Origin: an uncultured Desulfobulbus sp. | GTDB lineage: Bacteria > Desulfobacterota > Desulfobulbia > Desulfobulbales > Desulfobulbaceae | Assembly: GCF_963664075.1 (NCBI RefSeq) | Contig: NZ_OY760916.1 | Location: 2,668,001-2,732,000, forward strand | DNA: 64,000 bases | Direction: 5' to 3' | Shown: one piece after another, positions 51,693 through 61,402 of the stretch | Position numbering within the stretch: the first letter of the stretch is position 1 | How the letters are laid out: each line of letters opens with the position of its first letter | The notes under the pieces: model-generated | Seen by the model: the letters and a program-made list of their open reading frames with translations, nothing else | Database searches by the model: none | Told to the model about the DNA's origin: nothing | Program-made: the position numbers and the translations under genes

Positions 51693-53804
51693 ATGTCTGA
51701 TCAACATATAGAAGTATTCAGGGAAGAGGCTGCAGAATTGCTGGCCTCGCTGGAGACAGCCTTGCTGGATTTGGAGGAATCTCCCCAGGATGAAGAACTG
51801 GTGGCCCAGGTTTTTCGGGCCATGCACACGATCAAAGGCTCCGGCGCCATGTTTGGCTTTGATGAGGTGGCCGAGTTCACCCATGAGGTGGAAACGGTTT
51901 TTGACCTGGTGCGCAAGGGAGAAGTTCCGGTGACGGCGCACCTGGTCAGCCAGAGTCTTGGCGCCCGTGATTATATTCGTGCGCTCCTGGAAGAGGAAGC
52001 CGAGGGAGAGGTTGATCGCAACGAAGGCCAAAGTTTGATGGAAATTTTTCGTTCCATAGCCAAGGAAAGCACGGCCAAAACAGGTGGTCCTCCCCCAGAG
52101 GAAAGCGGTTCTCCCATCGAGGTGACCAGCGATACTGAACAACAGCTTGAAGGTGAAGCCACCTACCGCATCCGTATGCGGCTGGCAGAAGAGATCAGCA
52201 TGAGCGGCACCCGGCCAGAGAGCCTGCTCAAGGAGCTTTCGGAGCTCGGTTCTTGCAAAGTTGTGGCTCAGCCGGAGCTCATTCCTCTGCTGGACAACCT
52301 CTCACCAGAACTCTGTTATGTTCACTGGGACATCATCCTCAACACCTCCCGGGGAATCAACGCCATCAAGGATGTTTTTATTTTTGTGGAAGATGACGCG
52401 GAAATAAAAATCGACACCATTGATGATGACGACACCGAGGACTCGGACCCCGCGTACAAGCGTATCGGTGAAATTTTAGTTGAGCGCGGCGACATCAGCC
52501 AGGAGGAGTTAGACGACATCCTTGCACCCGCCAAACCCATTGGCCAGAAATTGGTTGATATGAATAAGGTCTCGACCGGCTCCGTTCAGGCAGCGCTGCA
52601 TGAACAGGAGATGGTCCGAGAAGCACGCAGCCAAAGAAAAGCCAAGGAAACTACCTCAAGTGTTCGTGTTCCCGCCGACCGACTAGACGATCTCGTCAAC
52701 CGAGTGGGTGAACTGGTCACGGTGCAGGCACGCCTCTCTCAGGCGGCCAACATGCGGGATGACAATGAGCTTTTGGCCATTGCTGAGGAGGTCGAACGCC
52801 TCACTGCTGAACTGCGTGATACCTCCTTGAATATGCGTATGCTACCCATTGGCACCACGTTCAGTAAATTCAAACGCTTAGTCCGCGATCTCTCCAACGA
52901 GCTCAACAAAAAAGTCGACTTGAAGACAACTGGTGCTGAAACTGAGATCGATAAAACCGTCATCGAGAAACTTAACGATCCCCTGGTGCATCTGATCCGC
53001 AACAGCCTTGATCACGGCATAGAGGAACCGGAGAAACGGCTGGCCGCAAACAAAGCAGAGATCGGCACGGTGCTCTTGGCAGCAGCACACTCAGGCGACA
53101 GTGTCGAGATCGTCATCAAAGATGATGGCAAGGGGCTTGATCGAGACGCTCTCTTTGCCAAAGGCGTTGAGCGCGGCCTGATAGCCGCTGATGCTCAGCT
53201 TAGCGATACGGAGGTGTTCAACCTCATCTTTGCCCCCGGCTTTTCCACGGCCCAAAAGGTCACCGGCATATCCGGACGCGGTGTGGGCATGGATGTGGTC
53301 AAGCGAGCCATTGACAGTCTGCGCGGCACCATTTGCATTGACAGTACAGTGGGCCAGGGCTCGACTATCACCATCCGTATTCCCCTGACGCTTGCCATTG
53401 TGGAGAGCTTGCTGGTCAGCGTCGATGAAGATAACTACGCCCTACCCCTGTCCATCGTCGAGGAGTGCGTCGAACTGAGCCAGGAGGATATTGCCCGTGC
53501 CCATGGACGCCATCTAATCAACGTTCGTGAACAGATCGTGCCCTACATCCCTCTGCGCGAGGAATTTGCGGTGAGCTCGAAGGCGCCCCCGCTGCAACAG
53601 GTGGTTATTACCAGTGTCAACGGTACTCAGGTCGGTCTTGTTGTCGATCAGGTCATTGGCCAGCACCAGTCGGTCATAAAAAGTCTGGGCCGGGTATATC
53701 GTGATGTGCAGGGGATCTCCGGGGCGACTATTTTAGGTGACGGCAGTGTGGCCCTGATCCTTGACATCAACCACCTTGCCTACCGCGCCGAACAGGAAGG
53801 ATGA
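51693..53804 (+). CDS. cheA: Chemotaxis histidine kinase CheA with an MshEN-like insert
   Basis: 703 aa from ATG 51693 (MSDQHIEVFREEAAELLASL). P1 HPt with RAMHTIKGSGAMFGF, phospho-His45. A second domain (about 165-250, YRIRMRLAEEISMSGTRPES) is a CheA-associated insert. Then RIGEILVERGDISQEELDDI and PIGQKLVDMNKVSTGSVQAA (about 265-315), two tandem repeats like those of the c-di-GMP-binding MshEN domain. P3 dimerisation, P4 kinase with HLIRNSLDHGIEEP, DDGKGLD, GRGVGMDVVK, and P5 CheW-like (VDEDNYALPLSIVEECVELS). All kinase motifs are intact. The insert between P1 and P3 replaces a normal P2 (CheY-docking) domain. Confidence 0.93.
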   Translation: MSDQHIEVFREEAAELLASLETALLDLEESPQDEELVAQVFRAMHTIKGSGAMFGFDEVAEFTHEVETVFDLVRKGEVPVTAHLVSQSLGARDYIRALLEEEAEGEVDRNEGQSLMEIFRSIAKESTAKTGGPPPEESGSPIEVTSDTEQQLEGEATYRIRMRLAEEISMSGTRPESLLKELSELGSCKVVAQPELIPLLDNLSPELCYVHWDIILNTSRGINAIKDVFIFVEDDAEIKIDTIDDDDTEDSDPAYKRIGEILVERGDISQEELDDILAPAKPIGQKLVDMNKVSTGSVQAALHEQEMVREARSQRKAKETTSSVRVPADRLDDLVNRVGELVTVQARLSQAANMRDDNELLAIAEEVERLTAELRDTSLNMRMLPIGTTFSKFKRLVRDLSNELNKKVDLKTTGAETEIDKTVIEKLNDPLVHLIRNSLDHGIEEPEKRLAANKAEIGTVLLAAAHSGDSVEIVIKDDGKGLDRDALFAKGVERGLIAADAQLSDTEVFNLIFAPGFSTAQKVTGISGRGVGMDVVKRAIDSLRGTICIDSTVGQGSTITIRIPLTLAIVESLLVSVDEDNYALPLSIVEECVELSQEDIARAHGRHLINVREQIVPYIPLREEFAVSSKAPPLQQVVITSVNGTQVGLVVDQVIGQHQSVIKSLGRVYRDVQGISGATILGDGSVALILDINHLAYRAEQEG

Positions 53805-53869
53805 AAGCGATATGCGAAAGAGCAAAAAGCTAAACCAGGCAGCGAACAACCAACAAGGGAGAGAGGTTT

Positions 53870-54373
53870 ATGGTTGAAGCAAACAACATTGAGATGAACC
53901 AATACCTCACCTTCAAACTGAAGGATGAAGTATTTGGGCTCGCCATCGGCCAAGTTCGGGAGGTTCTCGACTTCACCAACATCACCAAGGTTCCCCGCAC
54001 TCCAGAATATATGCGGGGGGTGATCAATTTGCGAGGCTCGGTGGTCCCGGTGGTTGATCTCCACCTCAAATTTGGCCTGGAACAGACCGAAAAAACGGTC
54101 AATACCTGTATCATCATCGTGGAAATCAACATGGATGGTGAGATTACCGTTCTTGGTGCCCTGGCAGATTCAGTCCAGGAGGTGGTCGAGCTGGAACCGG
54201 AACAAATTGAACCGGCCCCCAAGATCGGGACCAAACTCAACACGGAGTTCATCAAGGGGATGGGGAAACGAGATGAGGAATTTATCATCCTCCTGGATAT
54301 CGACAAGGTCTTCAGCAACGAAGAGTTGATGCAGGTCCAGAGAACTGAGTCACCAGCCCAAGAAGTATCCTGA
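53870..54373 (+). CDS. cheW: Chemotaxis coupling protein CheW
   Basis: 167 aa; GGGAGAGAGG precedes the ATG. One CheW SH3-like domain: YLTFKLKDEVFGLAIGQVRE, VPRTPEYMRGVINLRGSVVP VVDLHLKFG, GALADSVQEVVELEPEQIEP. It links the receptors to CheA. Slightly longer than usual because of short tails. Between cheA and mcp in the operon. Confidence 0.94.
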   Translation: MVEANNIEMNQYLTFKLKDEVFGLAIGQVREVLDFTNITKVPRTPEYMRGVINLRGSVVPVVDLHLKFGLEQTEKTVNTCIIIVEINMDGEITVLGALADSVQEVVELEPEQIEPAPKIGTKLNTEFIKGMGKRDEEFIILLDIDKVFSNEELMQVQRTESPAQEVS

Positions 54374-54433
54374 GGTATTTTTGAACATACCCATACAGCG
54401 TTGAACCGATAACTGAACAGGAGAGGAACAACC

Positions 54434-56479
54434 ATGAAATTAGGATTCAAAATTGGCCTCGGCTTTGCGGCGCTTTTGACGATTGCCGCTGCTCTCGGCA
54501 TTCTTGCTCTCATCAATATGAGCAACGTTAAAACCAAATCGGTCATGCTGGAACAAGAATATGTTCCAGAGGTAAAGATTGCCAACCAGATCGAGCGCAG
54601 TGCCTTTCGTATTATGTTCTCCATGCGTGGATACGGTTTTACCGGGGAGAAAAAACACCTCGACCAGGCCCAAGAACATTTCAAGGCCATTCATGAACGC
54701 CTGAACAAAGCCAAAGATCTGGCAGATCGCTCTCCTCACCTTAAAGCCCTCAAACCGGCTGCAGAGAAGGTAGAAAAAGCGGTCAGCGAGTATGAACAAT
54801 TGGTTGCTACCACGGTGGAGACCAACAAAAAAATGGATGCGCACCGTGCAGAGCTTGATGCCTCCGCCGCAAAATACATGGGCAACTGCAACACCCTCTT
54901 GCAGGGGCAGCAGCAAAAAATGACCGCTGAAATTGCAGCAGGGAAAGAGATTGCTGCACTCAACGAGCGCATGGCCAAAATTACTCTGATCAGTGAGATC
55001 ATTACCGTTGGCAATCAAACGCGCATCGCAGCCTGGCGTTCACAGGCTGAGCGTTCGCCTCAAATTATACGCGATGCCAATGCCAACTTTGATCTGATGC
55101 AGGAAAAATTTAACGATCTGAGAAAAATCATCCGCTTTAAGGAAGACATCAGTAACCTCAACAATGTCGAAGAGGCGGCCAATCGTTACAAGACAGCCAT
55201 GAACGACTTCCTCACCCTCTGGCTTAAAAATGTTGAACTCGGTCAGCAGCGTACATCGATAGGCAATATCGTGACCGGTGAATCCCGCGAGGTCTCGGTC
55301 AAAGGTATGGAGGGGACCGACGCCATTGCCACCGATGCGGTCCAATCACTTGCCACGGCATCCATGGTCATGATCGTCGGCTTGATCTCTGCCGTCATTA
55401 TCGGCTGCCTCATCGCCTACTTCATCACCCGGGCCATCACCAAACCCATTTTTATGGGAGTTCAGTTTGCAGAAACCGTCTCAGACGGCGATCTCACCAA
55501 AACACTCGATATCAAACAAAAAGATGAGATTGGACAGCTGGCTGGTGCACTCAATACCATGGTGGATAAACTTAAAGAAGTGGTCGCCAGCGTCCAGGGA
55601 GCATCGGATAACGTGGCCTCAGGAAGCCAGGAACTCTCCTCCTCCTCTGAGGAGATGAGCCAAGGTGCCACCGAGCAGGCGGCCGCAGCGGAAGAGGCGT
55701 CCAGTTCCATGGAGCAGATGGCAGCAAATATTCGCCAGAATGCCGATAATGCCATGCAGACCGAAAAAATCGCGATCAAGAGTGCCGATGACGCCAAAGC
55801 CGGTGGCGAGGCCGTGGCCAAGACCCTTGCTGCCATGCGCGATATCGCAGGCAAGATCTCCATCATTGAAGAGATTGCCCGCCAGACCAATCTTTTGGCC
55901 CTCAATGCCGCCATTGAGGCAGCCCGGGCCGGGGAACACGGCAAGGGATTTGCCGTGGTTGCAGCGGAAGTCCGAAAACTTGCAGAACGCAGCCAGCACG
56001 CGGCCGCCGAGATCTCTGAGCTCTCTGAATCCAGTGTCGAAGTGGCCGAGCAGGCCGGTGAGATGCTCGCCAAGATGGTACCGGACATTCAGCGCACCGC
56101 CGAGTTGGTTCAGGAAATCTCCGCTGCCAGTAAAGAGCAGGATACCGGGGCCGAGCAGGTGAACCGGGCGATCATGCAGCTTGACCAGGTCATCCAACAG
56201 AACGCCTCCGCTTCGGAAGAGATGGCCTCCACCTCGGAAGAACTCTCAAGCCAGGCCGAGCAACTGCAGGATATCATGGCCTTCTTTAAAGTGGACACCC
56301 GTGGTGGCTCCATGATGCGGCGTCCACCCAAGGCTTCCTCACCAGCCCCTCGTAAGCAGGCTGCCCTGCCTCCGGTGAAGCGAGAATCCAAAGTAAAAAA
56401 GGTCGCCCCCTCTGGAGGACTTGATCTGGATATGGGCAGTGACAGCGACAAGCTGGATGAACAATTCGAGCGTTTTTAA
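54434..56479 (+). CDS. Methyl-accepting chemotaxis protein (CHASE3/4HB-type sensor)
   Basis: 681 aa; AGGAGAGGAACAACC precedes the ATG. TM1 about 7-29, a helical periplasmic sensor of the four-helix-bundle type ([40 protein letters not shown]), TM2 about 310-335, HAMP, then the signalling coiled coil with tip [35 protein letters not shown]. The tail ends with a Ser/Pro/Lys-rich linker and FERF, not a CheR-docking pentapeptide of the NWETF type, although it ends in an aromatic. It is followed by a perfect 14-bp intergenic inverted repeat. Confidence 0.95.
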   Translation: MKLGFKIGLGFAALLTIAAALGILALINMSNVKTKSVMLEQEYVPEVKIANQIERSAFRIMFSMRGYGFTGEKKHLDQAQEHFKAIHERLNKAKDLADRSPHLKALKPAAEKVEKAVSEYEQLVATTVETNKKMDAHRAELDASAAKYMGNCNTLLQGQQQKMTAEIAAGKEIAALNERMAKITLISEIITVGNQTRIAAWRSQAERSPQIIRDANANFDLMQEKFNDLRKIIRFKEDISNLNNVEEAANRYKTAMNDFLTLWLKNVELGQQRTSIGNIVTGESREVSVKGMEGTDAIATDAVQSLATASMVMIVGLISAVIIGCLIAYFITRAITKPIFMGVQFAETVSDGDLTKTLDIKQKDEIGQLAGALNTMVDKLKEVVASVQGASDNVASGSQELSSSSEEMSQGATEQAAAAEEASSSMEQMAANIRQNADNAMQTEKIAIKSADDAKAGGEAVAKTLAAMRDIAGKISIIEEIARQTNLLALNAAIEAARAGEHGKGFAVVAAEVRKLAERSQHAAAEISELSESSVEVAEQAGEMLAKMVPDIQRTAELVQEISAASKEQDTGAEQVNRAIMQLDQVIQQNASASEEMASTSEELSSQAEQLQDIMAFFKVDTRGGSMMRRPPKASSPAPRKQAALPPVKRESKVKKVAPSGGLDLDMGSDSDKLDEQFERF

Positions 56480-56490
56480 CCTTGGCCAGC

Positions 56491-56525
56491 GTTCCCATAT
56501 GGAGCGATAATCTCCATATGGGAAC
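56491..56525. promoter_or_regulatory. Perfect 14-bp inverted repeat between mcp and cheR
   Basis: GTTCCCATATGGAG (56491-56504) and CTCCATATGGGAAC (56512-56525) around CGATAAT. It lies directly upstream of the cheR ribosome binding site (GGGAG). A related palindrome follows cheR at 57381. As RNA it would form a stable hairpin; as DNA it could bind a dimeric regulator. Confidence 0.6.
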
Positions 56526-56544
56526 ATTCAATCGGGAGTAAGCC

Positions 56545-57381
56545 ATGAACGCTGTTCTCAGTCCCCGTGATTTTCAGCAACTCAGTTCCCTGATCTATAC
56601 GGAATTGGGAATCAAGATGCCCGATTCAAAAAACACCATGCTCACCGGCAGACTGGGAAAACGGTTACGGGCGCTGGGGATAGACAGTTTTAGCAAATAC
56701 TGCGAATTTCTTTTCAGCCCCAAAGGACTGGAAGAAGAGATGGTGCACCTGATCAACGCGGTCACCACCAATAAAACAGACTTTTTTCGAGAACCGACCC
56801 ATTTTGAGTATCTTACCTCCACCGCCTTGGGGGCACTTCAGCAGACTAAACGCTTCAACTCCCATAAACCGTTGCGTATCTGGAGCGCCGGCTGCTCAAC
56901 CGGTGAAGAGCCCTACACCCTGGCTATGGTCCTCTCGGATGTTCAGGAAAGGACTCCGGGGTTTCGTTTTCAGATCCTGGCCACGGATATCTCCACCCGG
57001 GTGTTGCAGGTGGCCAAGCGGGCAGTCTATCCGATGGAACGCATCCAGCCGGTTTCCAACCTCCACCGCAAGAAATACCTTTTAAAGAGTAGGGAGGCTA
57101 GAAACCCGGAAATTCGCATCGCCCCGGAAATCAGGCGGCTGATCCGTTTTGGTCGGCTCAACTTCATGGATGAGGACTTTGGTCTGCCAGAAATGGTGGA
57201 TATCATTTTCTGCCGTAACGTCATCATCTATTTTGACAACGAAACCCAGGAAAAGCTGATGCGTAAGTTCAGCCGTCACTTGCACCCGGGAGGATTTCTC
57301 TTTCTGGGACATTCGGAATCACTGCACGGCTATGACACCCCCTTTGTGCAGGTAGCTCCAACTATTTATCGTAAGCCATAG
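56545..57381 (+). CDS. cheR: Chemotaxis protein methyltransferase CheR
   Basis: 278 aa. N-terminal four-helix part (FQQLSSLIYTELGIKMPDSK, GRLGKRLRALGIDSFSKYCE) and the SAM-binding domain with FFREPTHFEYL, LRIWSAGCSTGEEPYTLAMV (motif I), FQILATDISTRVLQVAKRAV, and DIIFCRNVIIYFDNETQEKL. It methylates glutamates on chemoreceptors; the opposing CheB and CheD lie a few genes downstream. Both flanks carry CCATATGG palindromes, an unusual arrangement that might reflect insertion or a regulatory role. Confidence 0.95.
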   Translation: MNAVLSPRDFQQLSSLIYTELGIKMPDSKNTMLTGRLGKRLRALGIDSFSKYCEFLFSPKGLEEEMVHLINAVTTNKTDFFREPTHFEYLTSTALGALQQTKRFNSHKPLRIWSAGCSTGEEPYTLAMVLSDVQERTPGFRFQILATDISTRVLQVAKRAVYPMERIQPVSNLHRKKYLLKSREARNPEIRIAPEIRRLIRFGRLNFMDEDFGLPEMVDIIFCRNVIIYFDNETQEKLMRKFSRHLHPGGFLFLGHSESLHGYDTPFVQVAPTIYRKP

Positions 57382-57395
57382 CTCCCATATGGGGC
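57381..57395. promoter_or_regulatory. CCCATATGGG palindrome after cheR
   Basis: GCTCCCATATGGGGC overlaps the last base of cheR. It shares the CCCATATGG core with the inverted repeat before cheR, so the gene is bracketed by related palindromes. Confidence 0.4.
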
Positions 57396-57520
57396 GAAGC
57401 TGTTGATTGCCGACAAACGGTGCGGGCAAACAGTCTCATTGATGCGAAAACAACTTTTCCAGGCGACCAGACCGCCACAATTCAAGTTTCCTTTTCCCGA
57501 CCCCTTGGGAGGCAAGCATC

Positions 57521-58327
57521 GTGGTCACACAGTATAAAGCGAAAATTCTTGTTGCCGAAGACAACAGAACCAACCGGGAGGTGAGCCTGGCGATCCTGGA
57601 AAATATCGGGATACTTGCCGATGCGGTGGCAAACGGTGAGGAGGCGCTCCAGGCATTGCAAGCAATCCAGTACGATCTGGTCCTCATGGATTGTCAGATG
57701 CCCGGTCTCGATGGATTTGCAGCGACTCGCCTCATTCGTGACCCGGGTTCCAGTGTGCAGGACCATCACATTCCCGTGATTGCCATGACAGCCAACACCG
57801 ATACCTCCGGGCAAGCCGAATGTCTGGCCTGCGGTATGAATGATTTTCTTGCCAAACCCCTGTTACCTGAACAGCTTGAGGCAATATTAAAAAAATGGCT
57901 CCCTCCCCTCTACCGAGCGGAACGAAAAACCGAACCTGAACCGGGAGAATCAGCTGGCACAGGTTCCCACGACACCTTGATTCCCATCTGGGATCAGGAA
58001 GGCATGCATAGTCGGCTCATGGGGGATAAACACGTAGCCTTTATTGTCTGTCAGGGATTTTTACAGGATATGCCCCAGCAGCTTGACAAACTAGAGGACT
58101 GCTACCGTAATGGTGATCTGCCAGGGCTGCGACAACAGGCGCACACCATCAAAGGGGCGGCGGCTGTTGTCGGTGGGAGACGCCTGTGGAGTGTTGCTCA
58201 CACGCTGGAAGAGTTAGAGGAGACCCAAGCAGCTCTTATAGAGCCAGCTGTTGCCCAGATTGTTCGTGAGTTTGACTGCCTGCAAGAGACCATGAGCAAA
58301 TATTTAGCGTCCTTGAAGGAATCTTGA
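57521..58327 (+). CDS. Receiver-HPt phosphorelay protein
   Basis: 268 aa, GTG start with GGGAGG 8 bases upstream. Receiver (1-130): VAEDNRTNREVSLA, DLVLMDCQMPGLDGFAATR (phospho-Asp), VIAMTAN, FLAKPLLPEQLE. Linker rich in Glu/Pro/Gly (residues 135-155). HPt (about 165-265) with RQQAHTIKGAAAVVGGRRLW (phospho-His). No kinase part, so it should pass phosphate between a hybrid kinase or CheA and a further receiver, for example the next gene. Such stand-alone REC-HPt proteins appear in operons with branched chemotaxis-like signalling. Confidence 0.9.
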   Translation: MVTQYKAKILVAEDNRTNREVSLAILENIGILADAVANGEEALQALQAIQYDLVLMDCQMPGLDGFAATRLIRDPGSSVQDHHIPVIAMTANTDTSGQAECLACGMNDFLAKPLLPEQLEAILKKWLPPLYRAERKTEPEPGESAGTGSHDTLIPIWDQEGMHSRLMGDKHVAFIVCQGFLQDMPQQLDKLEDCYRNGDLPGLRQQAHTIKGAAAVVGGRRLWSVAHTLEELEETQAALIEPAVAQIVREFDCLQETMSKYLASLKES

Positions 58328-58415
58328 GGAGTATTTCAATCCATGCGTATTTTTAGCAGCCTTAGTGACCAAGGGGTCCTTGAAACTGACTGAAAATGCG
58401 CGGAGGGATGAGACG

Positions 58416-58814
58416 ATGAAAACACTGATTGTTGAAGATGATTTTACCTCGCGGCTGTTACTGCAGGAATTACTCAAAGGATTTGGACCGACCCATATTG
58501 CTGTCAATGGCAAGGAGGCGGTGCAAGCCTTTCAAATGTCACTGGAAGCAAAGGCCCCCTATGATCTGATCTGTCTTGATATCATGATGCCGGAGATGAA
58601 TGGCCAGGATGCCTTGAAAAACATTCGGGCTCTGGAAGAAGAGCAGAATATTTTTTCAACCCAGGGGACCAAAATTATTATGACCACCTCCCTTGATGAT
58701 CCCCAAAATGTGCTTGAGGCCTTTTCCGGGCTCTGTGATGCCTATCTGGTCAAACCCATAGACAAGGCCAGTCTTCTTAAACGGCTCGATGAGCTTGGGA
58801 TGCAGTACGAGTAA
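58416..58814 (+). CDS. Single-domain response regulator (second CheY-like)
   Basis: 132 aa from ATG 58416, with GGAGGGATGAGACG before it. Receiver with IVEDDFTSRLLLQE, DLICLDIMMPEMNGQDAL (phospho-Asp), IIMTTSLDD (Thr/Ser), YLVKPIDK (Lys). A slightly enlarged alpha3-beta4 region (EEEQNIFSTQGTK) is typical of the single-receiver subgroup beside REC-HPt genes. It may be the terminal acceptor of the relay begun by the preceding REC-HPt protein. Confidence 0.9.
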   Translation: MKTLIVEDDFTSRLLLQELLKGFGPTHIAVNGKEAVQAFQMSLEAKAPYDLICLDIMMPEMNGQDALKNIRALEEEQNIFSTQGTKIIMTTSLDDPQNVLEAFSGLCDAYLVKPIDKASLLKRLDELGMQYE

Positions 58815-58825
58815 ATGGTCTTAAG

Positions 58826-59374
58826 ATGATGCCTCTCCATGAACGCAAGGCTGTCGCCATCTATCTCAACCCCGCTGAGATAGTAATCGCAGAGGGCCCA
58901 GCCACGGTGACGACAGTGCTTGGCTCCTGCGTTTCCGTGACCCTTTTCTCTCCCAAAACCCGCCTGGGCGCTATCTGTCACGCGGTCCTCCCCTGTGGCG
59001 AGGAGAAGGAACCGGGGAAATTCGCCAATCAGTCCATAGGTTATATGATTGATTTTTTTAAGGAAAAAAAAATTCGACCTTATGATCTTGTTGCCAAAGT
59101 ATTTGGTGGGGCAGACATGTTTCCCCTCATGCGCGGCCGTCGTACCCAGGGGACCATCGGCGCTCAAAACATCCAGGCGGCCCTGATGACTCTGGAACTC
59201 AGCGAAATTCCGCCTGCGGTGGTGGAGGTCGGCGGGCAACAGGGACGCAAACTTGTTTTTTATACAGACACAGGGGATGTCTACATCAAACGGGTACAAA
59301 AAGATCAGTTATCGGCTGCCGAACAGGCAATACTGCTTAAAGAAAAACAACTTCGCTCCGGTCGTCGTTCGTAA
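58826..59374 (+). CDS. cheD: Chemoreceptor glutamine deamidase CheD
   Basis: 182 aa, start 11 bases after the previous stop. TTVLGSCVSVTLFSPKTRLG AICHAVLP holds the catalytic Cys and His; GGADMF and the Thr-containing MRGRRTQGTIGAQNIQAAL segment complete the fold. CheD deamidates glutamines of receptors to sites that CheR can methylate. CheC, its frequent partner, is not in this window. It lies next to cheB as in many clusters. Confidence 0.94.
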   Translation: MMPLHERKAVAIYLNPAEIVIAEGPATVTTVLGSCVSVTLFSPKTRLGAICHAVLPCGEEKEPGKFANQSIGYMIDFFKEKKIRPYDLVAKVFGGADMFPLMRGRRTQGTIGAQNIQAALMTLELSEIPPAVVEVGGQQGRKLVFYTDTGDVYIKRVQKDQLSAAEQAILLKEKQLRSGRRS

Positions 59375-59404
59375 GACCACGGCTTAAGGCCCAGGGGAGA
59401 ATCA

Positions 59405-60478
59405 ATGAATAAACCAATCCGCGTTCTCATCGTTGATGATTCGGCGGTTGTCCGCCAGACCATGCAGGAAATCCTCAACAGTGATCCTGAAATAGAGGTC
59501 ATGGCCACGGCCAACGATCCTTTTGCCGCTGCCGCCAGGCTGAAAGAGGAAGTTCCCGATGTGATTACCCTGGACGTTGAAATGCCGCGCATGGACGGCC
59601 TGACCTTTCTTCAAAAGATCATGAGCCAACACCCCATTCCGGTGGTGATGTGCTCAAGCCTCACCGGTGACGGCTCGGCCAGCGCAATGAAGGCACTGGA
59701 ATGCGGGGCGGTCGACATTATCACCAAACCGAGGGTTGGGACCAAACAGTTCCTCGAAGAATCGAGAATGCGCATTTGTGATGCGGTTAAGGCTGCCGCC
59801 CAGGCGCGATTGCGCAAGTTGAACCGCCCGTCGATAAAACGAAGCCCGAAACTCACCGCCGATGCGGTGTTACCCAACAGAGCAGTCAACTCCAAAGCCA
59901 TGCTCCAGACCACGGAAAAGGTGGTGGTGGTTGGTGCCTCAACCGGCGGCACCGAGGCGTTGCGTGTTTTTCTGGAGATGTTTCCCGAGGACTCCCCGGG
60001 TATTGTCATTGTCCAGCACATGCCCGAGCATTTTACCTCGGCCTTTTCCTCCCGGCTTGACTCCATCTGTCGTATCACGATCAAGGAGGCAGAGAATAAT
60101 GATACCGTGGTCCGAGGTCGAGCCCTGATCGCGCCGGGCAATCATCACCTGCTTCTCAAACGCAGTGGAGCCCGCTACTACGTGGAGATCAAAGACGGGC
60201 CACTGGTTTCGCGCCACCGCCCCTCGGTGGATGTCCTCTTTCGCTCTGCCGCAAGGTATGCGGGCAAGAATGCGGTGGGAGTAATTATGACCGGCATGGG
60301 AGATGATGGTGCACGCAGCATGAAAGAGATGTATGATGCAGGTGCAATAACTATTGCCCAGGATGAGGCCACCTGCGTGGTCTTTGGTATGCCGGCGGAG
60401 GCAATCAAGCATGGTGGTGTCCATAAGATCATGCCCCTTGAACGAATTGCCCAGGAGGTTCTGCGCCAATGCGATTAA
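59405..60478 (+). CDS. cheB: Chemotaxis protein-glutamate methylesterase CheB
   Basis: 357 aa; GGGGAGAATCA precedes the ATG. Receiver (1-125) with [31 protein letters not shown] (phospho-Asp); linker; methylesterase domain with the catalytic triad in [18 protein letters not shown] (Ser), [18 protein letters not shown] (His) and [13 protein letters not shown] (Asp). It removes methyl groups from receptors and deamidates them when phosphorylated by CheA. Pairs with CheR for adaptation. Confidence 0.96.
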   Translation: MNKPIRVLIVDDSAVVRQTMQEILNSDPEIEVMATANDPFAAAARLKEEVPDVITLDVEMPRMDGLTFLQKIMSQHPIPVVMCSSLTGDGSASAMKALECGAVDIITKPRVGTKQFLEESRMRICDAVKAAAQARLRKLNRPSIKRSPKLTADAVLPNRAVNSKAMLQTTEKVVVVGASTGGTEALRVFLEMFPEDSPGIVIVQHMPEHFTSAFSSRLDSICRITIKEAENNDTVVRGRALIAPGNHHLLLKRSGARYYVEIKDGPLVSRHRPSVDVLFRSAARYAGKNAVGVIMTGMGDDGARSMKEMYDAGAITIAQDEATCVVFGMPAEAIKHGGVHKIMPLERIAQEVLRQCD

Positions 60479-60532
60479 GGGTGCAGGTTTCCACCGGATT
60501 TTTCTCACGACGTTTTCTGAGGATCAAACCTG

Positions 60533-61312
60533 TTGGTAACTGAAGATACCCTGCTGCAAGCCTGCCGGCTGCTCTTCGGAGAAGATGTCCTTGTTGAACG
60601 TGGCTTTCTCGACTATCTGCAACCAGGTGGCCTGAAAAACGCTTATCGGCAACGCGCCCGCCAAACCCATCCCGATGCGCGTCCCGAGTGCGACGAGACC
60701 GACTTCGAGTGTTTTCATGCGGTTCAACAGGCTTTTTCTCTGCTCAGTGATTTCATTGAACGCCGCGATACAAAGCCCATGCCTCGCATTGAGCCGGTAC
60801 ATTCCCGCATGCGTTCAGCCCGAGTCAATGCCGATTCCTTTGAAACAATTGCCCCCATTATCCTGGAAAGCAGAAACAGAGCTGGCGTTGCTCAGGCAAC
60901 CATCGACCAGCTTTACCAGGGTCCCCTGCCCCAGCGGAGTCTGCTCTTTGGCCATTTTCTCTATTACTCAGGACTGACCACCTGGAGAACCATCACGACC
61001 ATTCTTGTGCAACAACAGCGTGGGCGCCCAAGATTTGGGGAGATGGGTACCCGGCTAGGCCTGCTCATTCCTGAAGATGTCAACCGTATCCTTACGTTGA
61101 AAACTCCACGCCGCCCCTTTGGCGAGGTGGCGGTTTCCCTTGGCCTGCTGAACCCTCACCAGCGGGAGATGGTGCTGAGCCACCAACGTCGGCATCAGAA
61201 AAAATTCGGCGCAATTCTGGTTGAACACGAGTTGATCACCCTCAAAGAGCTGACCACCCTGCTCAATCATTTCCGCTGTCATAACCGCGTCTATGCAAAT
61301 CCCCCAGTTTGA
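60533..61312 (+). CDS. J-domain protein with MshEN-like repeats
   Basis: 259 aa with a TTG start at 60533 (GAGGATCAAACC upstream). The N-terminal ~75 residues are a DnaJ-type J domain with the HPD signature in YRQRARQTHPDARPE and FHAVQQAFSLLSDFI as its last helix. The C-terminal part (about 155-255) has three repeats of the pattern FGEMGTRLGLLIPEDVNRIL, FGEVAVSLGLLNPHQREMVL, FGAILVEHELITLKELTTLL, like the tandem motifs of MshEN/T2SSE-N. It would recruit DnaK to a partner, with the repeats as the targeting or ligand-binding module. The same repeat type occurs in the CheA of this operon. Confidence 0.75.
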   Translation: MVTEDTLLQACRLLFGEDVLVERGFLDYLQPGGLKNAYRQRARQTHPDARPECDETDFECFHAVQQAFSLLSDFIERRDTKPMPRIEPVHSRMRSARVNADSFETIAPIILESRNRAGVAQATIDQLYQGPLPQRSLLFGHFLYYSGLTTWRTITTILVQQQRGRPRFGEMGTRLGLLIPEDVNRILTLKTPRRPFGEVAVSLGLLNPHQREMVLSHQRRHQKKFGAILVEHELITLKELTTLLNHFRCHNRVYANPPV

Positions 61313-61402
61313 GCAGTTAACCTCTGGTCCGGTTGTCTTTCCTTGCAACAACCTGTAATATGTTATAATTTCAATAACTTTCACCACCCCATCATCTCGC
61401 AG

